Part shown: one piece after another, positions 34,826-42,836 of the stretch
Position numbering within the stretch: the stretch's first letter is position 1
Layout of the letters: each line of letters starts with the position of its first letter
Position numbers and translations under genes: made by a program
Notes under the pieces: model-generated
What the model was told of the DNA's origin: nothing
Seen by the model: the letters and a program-made list of their open reading frames with translations, nothing else
Databases searched by the model: none
Assembly (NCBI GenBank): GCA_017938145.1
Contig: JAGBCB010000044.1
Span: 1-64,000, forward strand
DNA from: Lachnospiraceae bacterium
GTDB lineage: Bacteria; Bacillota; Clostridia; Lachnospirales; Lachnospiraceae
Reading direction: 5' to 3'
Length of the DNA: 64,000 nt

Positions 34826-34861
34826 TTGACAATTCATCCCCCAAAATGTGCAATTCGTCCC
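34826..34861 (+). promoter_or_regulatory. Direct repeat, possible LytTR operator of ABC module 1
   Basis: CAATTCATCC (34830-34839) is repeated as CAATTCGTCC (34851-34860), exactly 21 bp apart, two helical turns. This is the spacing used by LytTR dimers. A weak -10, TATGCT, lies at 34897-34902. Alternatively the TTGACA at 34826-34831 is a -35, but its -10 would be poor. Confidence 0.4.
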
Positions 34862-34947
34862 CGGATTGTGCTGAGGGGGAATTTTTATGTTACCTTTATG
34901 CTGTAACAGGGGGACAGACCCCAGGGAAGAAAATTAGGAGGATTCGC

Positions 34948-36804
34948 ATGAAGAAGGAGAAAAAAGAAAAGCCGAAGTATTCCATGGTGCAGAATCTGGT
35001 GTTTATCATGAAACGGGCATGGAAGCTGGAAAAGGAAATCATTTATATTCCGGCACTGAAAGAAATGTTTGATTTGAGTCTAAGAATGCTGGAGTTGTTT
35101 ATTGTTCCGGTAATTTTACAGACCGTAGAGAGAAGGGCGGAACTTGGTGAGTTGCTGCTAACCATTGGAGTATTTACGCTGGCGTTGGTGGTGCTTACCG
35201 GCTTGTCCAATTTCTTTAATGTTCTGCATGACCGAGCAGAGGGACATTTCAGGTGTGATATGAATTACTGCATCAATGAGGCGGCCTGTACTACCTCATA
35301 TCCCAATACACTGGATAAAAATTACCGGGAAAAGCTTCAGCAGGCGGAGAGAGCAGCTGGTTGGACGGTGGCATCTACCCAGATGTATGATGATGCGGTG
35401 ACTCTGCTTGGTTCGGCAGCGGGCTTTGTGCTTTATCTGCTTTTAATGACCAGGGTATCACCTTGGCTGGTTATCATTGTTTTGATTTGTTCCGTAGGTG
35501 GCTATTATCTGGTGCCAAACACCAGAAGAGTTAACGTATGGAGCTATGGTGTAGAAAAGGATACCGCAGAATACACTAATGCCATGTTTTATGTGAGTAA
35601 TACCATTATGGAAAATGATACGGGAAAGGATATCCGGCTGTTTGGGCTGGGTAGATGGCTTCTGGATATTTACGATTCTGCCATGAAGTTGTATTGGAAT
35701 TTTATAGTGAAGCGGGAGAAAAAGTATCTTGTGGCGGATTTTGGTAGTATTTTTCTTACTGTACTGCGCAATGGTCTCGCTTATGCCTATCTGATTTATA
35801 TTACGTTGCGGGATGGCCTGCCGGCATCGGAATTTCTTTTGATGTTTACGGCAATCAGCGGCTTGGGAAGCTGGATTAACACCATTCTGTATACGGCTGG
35901 GGATATGCACAAGAAGAGTCTTGGTATGTGTCATATCCGGGAATTTTTTGACTGGCCGGAGCCTTTTCGCATGGAAGGTGGAAAGAGAATAGAAGTGCAG
36001 GAAAACAGTGCGTATGAGCTTCGTTTAGAGAATGTGACCTATACTTATCCAGGAGCGGAGAAGCCTATCTTTGACAGGCTTAATCTGACCATTCGTCCGG
36101 GAGAAAAGCTTGCTATTGTGGGCTTAAACGGCGCAGGTAAAACAACACTGGTAAAGCTGCTGTGCGGCTTTTTGGACCCAACAGAAGGCCGGGTGTTATT
36201 AAACGGACAGGATATACGGGAGTTTAACCGTAGGGAGTACTATCGGTTATTTACCGCGGTATTTCAGGAGTTTTCCGATTTAAGTGCTACAATTGCGGCA
36301 AACGTGGCCCAGACGGAAGAGCATATGGACCGTATGAAGGTAGAGCAATGCTTATCGCAGGCGGGTCTGTGGAAAACGGTGCAGGAACTTCCTAATGGCA
36401 TGGATACTTATTTTGGAAAGCAGATACATGATGATGGTATCGAACTGTCCGGAGGCCAGACCCAGCGCCTGATGCTTGCCAGAGCGTTATATAAAGACGC
36501 ACCGATTCTCCTGTTAGATGAACCGACGGCAGCCCTGGACCCGCTGGCAGAGCATGAGATGTATATGAAATATAATGACATAAGCAATGGGCGGACCTCG
36601 CTGTTCATTTCCCATCGTCTGGCATCAACCCGCTTCTGTGACCGGATTATTTTTCTGGAAAACGGTCAGATTACGGAGGAAGGCAGTCATGAGGAGCTGT
36701 TAAAAAAAGAGGGCGGTTATGCAAAGCTATTTGAGATTCAGAGCCGGTATTATAAAGAAGGCAATTTGGAAGAGGAGGGGAGTGATGAGGCATGGCAAGA
36801 GTAG
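34948..36804 (+). CDS. ABC exporter, fused permease-ATPase (module 1, first subunit)
   Basis: 618 residues from ATG 34948 behind TAGGAGG; an earlier ATG at 34846 has no ribosome binding site. Residues 1-340 hold about six membrane segments. The ATPase domain has Walker A GLNGAGKTT, signature LSGGQTQRLMLARAL and Walker B PILLLDEPTAALDP. This is a type IV (B-family) half-transporter of the multidrug/peptide group. The next gene overlaps by 13 bp and encodes a second half-transporter, so the active form is probably a heterodimer. The substrate is unknown. The C-terminus YYKEGNLEEEG matches the equivalent subunit of module 2. Confidence 0.9.
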   Translation: MKKEKKEKPKYSMVQNLVFIMKRAWKLEKEIIYIPALKEMFDLSLRMLELFIVPVILQTVERRAELGELLLTIGVFTLALVVLTGLSNFFNVLHDRAEGHFRCDMNYCINEAACTTSYPNTLDKNYREKLQQAERAAGWTVASTQMYDDAVTLLGSAAGFVLYLLLMTRVSPWLVIIVLICSVGGYYLVPNTRRVNVWSYGVEKDTAEYTNAMFYVSNTIMENDTGKDIRLFGLGRWLLDIYDSAMKLYWNFIVKREKKYLVADFGSIFLTVLRNGLAYAYLIYITLRDGLPASEFLLMFTAISGLGSWINTILYTAGDMHKKSLGMCHIREFFDWPEPFRMEGGKRIEVQENSAYELRLENVTYTYPGAEKPIFDRLNLTIRPGEKLAIVGLNGAGKTTLVKLLCGFLDPTEGRVLLNGQDIREFNRREYYRLFTAVFQEFSDLSATIAANVAQTEEHMDRMKVEQCLSQAGLWKTVQELPNGMDTYFGKQIHDDGIELSGGQTQRLMLARALYKDAPILLLDEPTAALDPLAEHEMYMKYNDISNGRTSLFISHRLASTRFCDRIIFLENGQITEEGSHEELLKKEGGYAKLFEIQSRYYKEGNLEEEGSDEAWQE

Positions 36805-38654
36805 ATGAGAAAATCGGTATGAAGCAGGCCTTCAAGCTTCATTGGTGGGCAGTAAAGGTCTGGTGGAAGGTAGAGCCGAAGCTGTTCCTTTCCGTGATTT
36901 GTTCCTCCTTCGTGGAAACTATCATTCCGTATGTGACGGTATGGTTTTCGGCACGGATTATCAATGAACTGGCAGGGGAAAGGCAGCCGGAAACATTGCT
37001 GCACCTGGTTCTTCTGACGGTAGCGGTAACGGCAGGATTGTCTGTTTTTAGTGCCTGTTTAAAGCGTTGGAAAAATGCAGAGCATGAAATGGATATGCCG
37101 TTAGAGGACCGGTTGATGAATGAAAAAATGCTCCGGATGGAATATGCGGCTGTGGAGGCTGCTTCCACAAAGGACGTGCTGAATGAAATGCGGTATCATC
37201 AAATGGGAAATGTGTTTGGTTTTTCTAAGGTACATCATTGGTATCTGGAGCATTTGATTAATGCAGTGGCGTCGGTAATTGGTGCGGCTGCCCTTATGGG
37301 TGGATTCTTTACAACAAGAGTGCCGGAGACTGCGGCAAATCTTAGGTGGCTTGATTCTCCAATCACAAGCATTGCGTTTGTGACGCTGCTTCTTGGCGGT
37401 ATTTTGCTTGCTCAGGTTATGCAGGCCAAGGGAAATGAGTATCATAACAAGAAAATATATCCTCTGGTTAACATGACAAATCGCTGTATGAACAGCTTTG
37501 GTCAGATGGGATTTCGGCCACACCGTCATACGGATATCCGGATGTATGAGCAGCAGCACATAATTCAGGAAATGAGGAAAAAATATGACAGCACCGATAA
37601 ACGGACAAAAAACCAGGAAATACTGGCGGCTATCTTTGCCTCAGGCTATATGCTTGACAAGGTAAGCATTGGGCTTGTCTATGTACTGGTATGCTTAAAG
37701 GCCTGGACCGGAGCATTTGGCATTGGCTCCATTACCCAGTATGTAGGTGCTGTTACGGCGATGTGTGGTGGTGTCAGGGGAATTTTTCTTCTGGCGACCG
37801 ACCTGTGCATGAATGCCTGCTTTCTGGATACTATCAAAAAATATCTGGAGATTCCGGACTACATGTATCAGGGCAGTCTGACTACAGAAAAGAGGTCTGA
37901 CCGGAATTACGAGGTGGAATTTAAAAATGTGTCTTTTAAATATCCGGGAACAGAGAAATGGGTGCTTCGGAATGTGTCCTTGAAATTCCGCATCGGCAGC
38001 CGACTGGCTATTGTGGGTGAAAACGGTTCAGGCAAGTCCACCTTTATTAAACTTTTGTGCCGTTTGTATGACCCACAGGAGGGCGAAATTTTATTAAACG
38101 GCATTGATATACGCAAGTATAAGTATGAGGACTACATGGAACTGTTTTCCGTGGTATTTCAGGATTTTAAGCTTTTGGCAGGTGCTCTTGGCTCCAATGT
38201 GGCAGGAAGTAAGAAATATGACAGGGAAAAAGCGGAGAAGGCACTTTCAGATGCAGGTTTTGCAGAACGTCTGGGTTCCATGGAGAAAGGTCTGGAAACC
38301 TCCATTTATCGGCAGTTTGATGAGAATGGTATAGAGCCTTCCGGGGGAGAGGCCCAGAAGATTGCTATTGCAAGAGCGCTCTATAAAAATGCACCATTTC
38401 TGATTCTGGATGAACCTACGGCGGCCCTGGATCCGATTGCTGAGGCAGAGATCTATGCTCAGCTGAATCAGATTGCGGGAGATAAGACCTCCATCTATAT
38501 CAGTCATCGTTTATCCTCCTGCCGGTTCTGTGAAGAAATTCTGGTGTTTGATAAGGGAAACATTGTGGAACAGGGCAGTCATGAGAAGCTGTTAGAGAAT
38601 GAGGGTAGCAAGTACCATGCCTTATGGAATGCGCAAGCGCAGTACTATATTTGA
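36792..38654 (+). CDS. ABC exporter, fused permease-ATPase (module 1, second subunit)
   Basis: 620 residues, start overlapping the first subunit. Six membrane segments precede an ATPase domain with Walker A GENGSGKST, Walker B PFLILDEPTAALDP and the switch His in SIYISHRLSSC. The signature motif is unusual, EPSGGEAQK in place of LSGGQ, so the two nucleotide sites of the heterodimer may be unequal. The C-terminus NAQAQYYI resembles TAQAQYYTT of the module 2 partner. A long perfect hairpin follows the stop. Confidence 0.9.
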   Translation: MARVDEKIGMKQAFKLHWWAVKVWWKVEPKLFLSVICSSFVETIIPYVTVWFSARIINELAGERQPETLLHLVLLTVAVTAGLSVFSACLKRWKNAEHEMDMPLEDRLMNEKMLRMEYAAVEAASTKDVLNEMRYHQMGNVFGFSKVHHWYLEHLINAVASVIGAAALMGGFFTTRVPETAANLRWLDSPITSIAFVTLLLGGILLAQVMQAKGNEYHNKKIYPLVNMTNRCMNSFGQMGFRPHRHTDIRMYEQQHIIQEMRKKYDSTDKRTKNQEILAAIFASGYMLDKVSIGLVYVLVCLKAWTGAFGIGSITQYVGAVTAMCGGVRGIFLLATDLCMNACFLDTIKKYLEIPDYMYQGSLTTEKRSDRNYEVEFKNVSFKYPGTEKWVLRNVSLKFRIGSRLAIVGENGSGKSTFIKLLCRLYDPQEGEILLNGIDIRKYKYEDYMELFSVVFQDFKLLAGALGSNVAGSKKYDREKAEKALSDAGFAERLGSMEKGLETSIYRQFDENGIEPSGGEAQKIAIARALYKNAPFLILDEPTAALDPIAEAEIYAQLNQIAGDKTSIYISHRLSSCRFCEEILVFDKGNIVEQGSHEKLLENEGSKYHALWNAQAQYYI

Positions 38655-38663
38655 ATATATTGT

Positions 38664-38715
38664 CCTTAACGTAAAAGGGAAGTTGTACTATTACAACTTC
38701 CCTTTTACGTTAAGG
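38664..38715. terminator. 24-bp perfect inverted repeat between convergent genes
   Basis: Bases 38664-38687 are perfectly complementary to 38692-38715 with a 4-nt loop. The element lies between a rightward exporter gene and a leftward DUF1846 gene and probably stops transcription from both sides. There is no long T run outside the stem, though the stem itself contains AAAAGGG/CCCTTTT. Confidence 0.7.
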
Positions 38716-38718
38716 AGT

Positions 38719-40179
38719 TTACTTACTCTTAGGTTCGTTTGTTACGTCACATTTTAGCTTCTTAAAAATCTTCTTATCCTGGGAAGATAAAATGACGCTG
38801 GAGTGAACCTGGCTTCCGGAAAGCTTGGATAACTGCTGTAATACCTGGAATGCCTCTTTGTTTACTGCCGCATTGGAAGAAAGGGCAATGAGCATTTCGT
38901 CGGTATGAAGGCGAGGGTTCTTGCTGCCAAGATACTGGGTTTTTAAGGTCTGGATAGGAGATAAGGACTCCGGAGACAGAACCTTCTGCTCATGTGGGAT
39001 GCCCGCCAGATGCTTTAAGGAATTCATTAAAGCAGCAGCACTGGCACCAAGTAAGTCACCGGTTTTACCGGTAATGATGGTACCGTCCGGTAATTCGATT
39101 GCAACGGCAGGTGCACCGGTTCTTGCGGCACGCTCTAAGGCAGGTGCCACCGGCTTACGGTCTGCCGGGGATAAATTTTCATGGCTCATAATCAGGTTGA
39201 TTTTGTTTAATTCCTCCTGATTTCTGGTGCCTTCTGCTACACCGGACAAAGCCTGATAGTAGCGGCGGATAATTTCCTGATGGGAAGCCGTACGGCAGGC
39301 GTTATCATCAATAATACAGTTTCCTACCTGGTTTACTCCCATGTCGGTTGGAGAAGCATATGGGCTTGTACCGTAAATCTTCATGAACATGGCATTGAGT
39401 ACCGGGAAGATTTCTACGTCACGGTTGTAGTTAACGGTGGTTTCGCCATAGGCTTTTAAATGATATGGGTCAATCATATTAACGTCGTTTAAATCGGCAG
39501 TCGCTGCTTCGTAAGCTAAATTAACCGGATGGTCTAACGGAAGATTCCATACCGGGAAGGTTTCATATTTTGCATATCCGGCGCGGACACCACGCTTGTG
39601 CTCATGGTAGAGCTGGGAAAGGCAGGTACACATTTTTCCGCTGCCCGGGCCGGGTGCGGTAACTACTACCAAAGGACGGGTGGTTTCGATATAATCATTT
39701 TTACCAAATCCTTCGTCACTTACAATAAAAGGAACATTGGTAGGGTAGCCCGGAATCATATAATGGTGATATACAGGAATGCCCATTTTTGCCAGACGGG
39801 TTTGGAATTTGGTGGCACTGGTCTGGTTTGCAAACATGGAAAGAACAACGCTGCCAACGTATAAGCCCCTGGACCGGAATTCATTAATTAAACGGACAAC
39901 GTCTTCATCATAGGTAATACCAAGATCGGCACGGATTTTATTGCGCTCAATATCGTCGGCACTAACAACCATAACAATTTCTGCCTGGTCGGCTACGGTC
40001 ATTAACATTTGCAGCTTACTGTCTGCGGCAAAGCCCGGAAGTACTCTGGATGCGTGGTAGTCATCAAACAGCTTTCCGCCAAATTCCAGATAAAGTTTGT
40101 TGTCAAACTTTCCGATACGCTCCATGATGTGTTCTGATTGCTTTTTAAGATATTTTTCGTTATCAAATCCGATTTGCAT
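38719..40179 (-). CDS. DUF1846 family protein
   Basis: 486 residues, leftward, with the start chosen at 40179 because GAGGGG lies 3-9 bp upstream; an ATG 30 bp further out has no such site. It begins MQIGFDNEKYLKKQSEHIME, the usual DUF1846 opening. A P-loop-like GPGSGK (residues 177-182) lies in VVTAPGPGSGKMC. The C-terminal third is a helical region with PAVAIELPDGTIITGKTG. It is a soluble cytosolic protein of conserved but undetermined function. Its promoter carries overlapping palindromes. Confidence 0.9.
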   Translation of the reverse strand: MQIGFDNEKYLKKQSEHIMERIGKFDNKLYLEFGGKLFDDYHASRVLPGFAADSKLQMLMTVADQAEIVMVVSADDIERNKIRADLGITYDEDVVRLINEFRSRGLYVGSVVLSMFANQTSATKFQTRLAKMGIPVYHHYMIPGYPTNVPFIVSDEGFGKNDYIETTRPLVVVTAPGPGSGKMCTCLSQLYHEHKRGVRAGYAKYETFPVWNLPLDHPVNLAYEAATADLNDVNMIDPYHLKAYGETTVNYNRDVEIFPVLNAMFMKIYGTSPYASPTDMGVNQVGNCIIDDNACRTASHQEIIRRYYQALSGVAEGTRNQEELNKINLIMSHENLSPADRKPVAPALERAARTGAPAVAIELPDGTIITGKTGDLLGASAAALMNSLKHLAGIPHEQKVLSPESLSPIQTLKTQYLGSKNPRLHTDEMLIALSSNAAVNKEAFQVLQQLSKLSGSQVHSSVILSSQDKKIFKKLKCDVTNEPKSK

Positions 40180-40243
40180 AAGCCCCTCATTCCCCGCATA
40201 TTGCGGCACGTTGTGGTTAAACTACATTTTAAAAACAAATTTT

Positions 40244-40272
40244 AGTATATCACATAATGTGAAATTTCACAA
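40244..40272 (-). promoter_or_regulatory. Promoter and palindromic operator of the DUF1846 gene
   Basis: Read leftward, TTGTGA (40272-40267) and TATACT (40249-40244) have a 17-bp spacer. The spacer is filled by overlapping palindromes: GTGAAATTTCAC (40259-40270) and TCACATAATGTGA (40250-40262). A repressor binding here would block polymerase. The core resembles a Rex site but is 2 bp too short. Confidence 0.6.
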
Positions 40273-40326
40273 TAAAGTTTCTGCAATTTCATAAAGTTTT
40301 TTCTGTGGAAAAGTTGTCGAATAAGG

Positions 40327-40355
40327 TTGAAAAAACAGGAAGATAATGCTACAAT
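40327..40355 (+). promoter_or_regulatory. Promoter of the GlsB-like gene
   Basis: TTGAAA (40327-40332) and TACAAT (40350-40355) with a 17-bp spacer, 32 bp before the start codon. Confidence 0.7.
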
Positions 40356-40387
40356 AAAAATAATCTAATTTGAAAGGAGAAATAAAG

Positions 40388-40615
40388 ATGGGTACACTTC
40401 TCGGAATTGTTATTGACATCTTAATTGGTGCTCTTGTTGGTTGGATTGCCGGCATTCTTATGAAGAGCAAGGGCGGTTTTGTAAGAAACGCTATCATGGG
40501 TATCATCGGTGGCTTTGTTGCAGGACTTCTGCTTCCTGGCTGGCTTGGTTATGTTGGTGCAGTTCTTGGTGCATGCCTCGTTATCTTTGTATACGAAAAG
40601 TTCATCAAGAAGTAA
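40388..40615 (+). CDS. GlsB/YeaQ/YmgE family small membrane protein
   Basis: 75 residues from ATG 40388 behind AAAGGAG. Three hydrophobic segments have the typical Gly-rich pattern: LIGALVGWIAGILMKSKGG, GIIGGFVAGLLLPGWLG and VGAVLGACLVIFVYEKF. The family is called transglycosylase-associated but is mainly linked to envelope or general stress; its biochemical role is unknown. It is a single-gene unit, with its own promoter upstream and a strong terminator after it. Confidence 0.88.
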   Translation: MGTLLGIVIDILIGALVGWIAGILMKSKGGFVRNAIMGIIGGFVAGLLLPGWLGYVGAVLGACLVIFVYEKFIKK

Positions 40616-40642
40616 GAATAACTTACATACAAACAAAAGAAA

Positions 40643-40676
40643 GGAGACCATACGATTTTTGTCTGGTCTCCCTTTT
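40643..40676 (+). terminator. Intrinsic terminator after the GlsB-like gene
   Basis: GGAGACCA (40643-40650) and TGGTCTCC (40664-40671) form the stem and CTTTTT follows. It ends 20 bp before the MFS start codon. Confidence 0.85.
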
Positions 40677-40696
40677 TACTATATGGAGGATTTTTC

Positions 40697-41975
40697 ATGA
40701 AATTAAATTATAAACGTACCTTTTTTATCGGATTTGCCTTTCTGGCCATCAGTGCGTTCTGGCAGATGTACGATAGATAATATCGTGCCGCTTATTTTGC
40801 AGAATACCTTTCATTTAAGTGAATCGGTTATCGGTGTCATTATGGCTGTTGATAATGTGTTGGCAGTGTTTTTGCTTCCAATCATCGGTACTTTTTCCGA
40901 TAAAGTAGATACGCCTCTCGGCAAAAGAACACCGTTTATTATCGGTGGTACGGCGGCAGCGGTTATGATGATGCTGATGTTACCGGCTGCAGATAAAATG
41001 GGTAATTTTATTTTGTTTGTAGTGGCGCTCGGGGCTACGCTTCTTGCTATGGCAATGTACCGTTCTCCGGCAGTAGCGTTAATGCCGGACCTGACACCAA
41101 AGCCTTTGCGCAGTAAGGCAAATGCGGTTATCAATCTGATGGGTGCAATCGGTGGCGTATACACATTGATTTTAATCAGTACTTTGGTTGGCGAAGGCAA
41201 AACACCAAGCTATTTGCCGGTATTTATCGGTGTAGCGTTTATCATGGTACTTTCTGTGGTAATGCTTCTTCTTACTACCAACGAAAAGAAGATTGCAAAG
41301 CAGGTGGCTCTGGAATATCCGGAGCAGGAGGAAGAAGTGAAAACCACTGTGGATGGCAAGCTTGATCCAGCAGTAAAGAAGAGCTTAGTCCTGATTTTGT
41401 TATCGGTATTATTCTGGTTTGCTGCATATAATGCAGTAACAACAGCATTTTCCCGTTATGCGGTAACTGTTTGGGGCATGGAAAACGGCGGATATGCAAA
41501 CTGTCTTATGACTGCAACAGTGGCGGCCATTATCAGTTACATTCCGATTGGTATCATTGCTTCCAAAATCGGTAGAAAGAAAACAATTCTTATCGGTATT
41601 GCGCTGATGGGTTCCTGTTTCCTGATGGCGGCTTTTATGCCGGAGTATCATCCAATCATTAATGTGGGCTTCTGTATGATTGGTTTTGGCTGGGCAGCGA
41701 TTGGTGTAAATTCCCTGCCAATGGTAGTAGAAATGAGTAAAAGCGGGGATATTGGTAAATACACAGGTTTATATTACACCTTCTCCATGTCGGCACAGAT
41801 TGCAACGCCGATTTTATCCGGTATGCTTCTTGATTTTGTATCCTACCGGACCTTGTTCCCTTATGCGGTAGTATTTTCTGCATTGGCATTTATCACTATG
41901 TCTATGGTAAAGCATGGGGATAACCGCCAGGAGAAAAAGAAAACCGTACTGGAAAATTTTGATGTTGAAGACTAA
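40697..41975 (+). pseudogene. MFS/sugar-cation symporter-type transporter, frameshifted by a 4-bp GATA duplication
   Basis: A good start, ATG 40697 with GGAGG at 40685-40689, opens LNYKRTFFIGFAFLAISAFW and QMYD, but the frame stops at TAA 40778 after 27 residues. The rest (IVPLILQNTFHLSESVIGVI onward, about 395 residues) continues in another frame to 41975. Bases 40772-40779 read GATAGATA; with one GATA the frame runs through as QMYDNIVPLIL, giving a 424-residue, 12-segment transporter with the MFS loop DKVDTPLGKRTP. The family looks like the SLC45/GPH group for sugars. The gene is broken in this copy unless the duplication is a sequencing error or reversible. Confidence 0.85.
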
Positions 41976-41998
41976 TCCTTGATTTGGAGTAATAATTT

Positions 41999-42808
41999 AT
42001 GACAGTAGCGATTTGTACGTTTGTAATACTTGCAGCTTTATACATGTTTCTGATTATGCCACGGATTACGCCGCGACCGATGCATGAATTTAAGGGGTGG
42101 TATTATGCCCACCGCGGTTTCCATGATAATAAATCCGATGCACCGGAAAATTCCGCAAAGGCAATGCGTTTGGCGGTAGAGCAAGGATACGGCATTGAAC
42201 TGGATGTGCAGCTTACCAAAGATGAAAAGGTAGTAGTATTTCATGATGCTACCTTAAAGCGTGTCTGCGGTGTGGATGCAAAGGTAAATTCCATGACGTA
42301 TGAGGAGCTTAAGCAGTTGAGGCTTTTTAATTCCGATGAGGAAATACCGTTGTTTTCGGATGTGTTGAAAATTATCGATGGCAAGGTTCCCCTTATCATG
42401 GAAGTTAAGATGGTGGATTCTAAGACAAGAGTCTGCAAACTTGCCAATAAGGAGCTGGAGAGTTATAAAGGAATATATTGCATGGAATCCTTTCATCCGT
42501 TTGCGGTTAACTGGTACAGAAAGAATCGTCCCGATGTGGTGCGGGGCCAGCTTTCCGCCAACTTTAAAAAAGAAGGGCAGAAGGAAGGCTTTCAGGAGTG
42601 GCTGGTGCACATGTTATTAACCAATGTGCTTGCCCGCCCGGATTTTGTGGCATATTCCCACAAGTCGGCAGAAAATATCAGCAGAAGATTAACCCGTGCC
42701 TATGGTGCAACTGCAGTGGCTTGGACCATACGTTCCCAGAAAGAACTGGATAAAAACCGTAAGAAATTTGACCTATTTATTTTTGAAGGCTTTGTGCCGA
42801 AAGAATAG
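41999..42808 (+). CDS. Membrane-anchored glycerophosphodiester phosphodiesterase
   Basis: 269 residues. One N-terminal membrane segment (VAICTFVILAALYMFLIM) precedes a GDPD TIM barrel: YYAHRGFHD with catalytic His, GIELDVQLTKD with metal ligands Glu/Asp, and VVFHDATLKR. GDPD enzymes cleave glycerophosphodiesters to glycerol-3-phosphate and an alcohol, from lipid or teichoic acid turnover. The orientation of the anchor cannot be fixed from the sequence. It lies 23 bp after the broken transporter gene, likely in one transcript. Confidence 0.88.
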   Translation: MTVAICTFVILAALYMFLIMPRITPRPMHEFKGWYYAHRGFHDNKSDAPENSAKAMRLAVEQGYGIELDVQLTKDEKVVVFHDATLKRVCGVDAKVNSMTYEELKQLRLFNSDEEIPLFSDVLKIIDGKVPLIMEVKMVDSKTRVCKLANKELESYKGIYCMESFHPFAVNWYRKNRPDVVRGQLSANFKKEGQKEGFQEWLVHMLLTNVLARPDFVAYSHKSAENISRRLTRAYGATAVAWTIRSQKELDKNRKKFDLFIFEGFVPKE

Positions 42809-42836
42809 GTATAAAAGGCAGAAAGAAGGACTTTAC

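Noticed and set aside
34846-34947. N-terminal extension of the first ABC exporter and a tiny Cys-containing frame (LPLCCNRGTDP)
   Set aside because: No ribosome binding site serves either; a clean TAGGAGG precedes ATG 34948.
40244-40272. Assignment of the DUF1846 promoter dyad as a Rex site
   Set aside because: The arms are 2 bp closer than in the established TTGTGAA-N4-TTCACAA pattern, so the identification is not justified.
42696-42836. N-terminal extension of the coiled-coil protein
   Set aside because: It overlaps the GDPD gene in another frame and has no initiation signal; GTG 42837 has AAGGA upstream.
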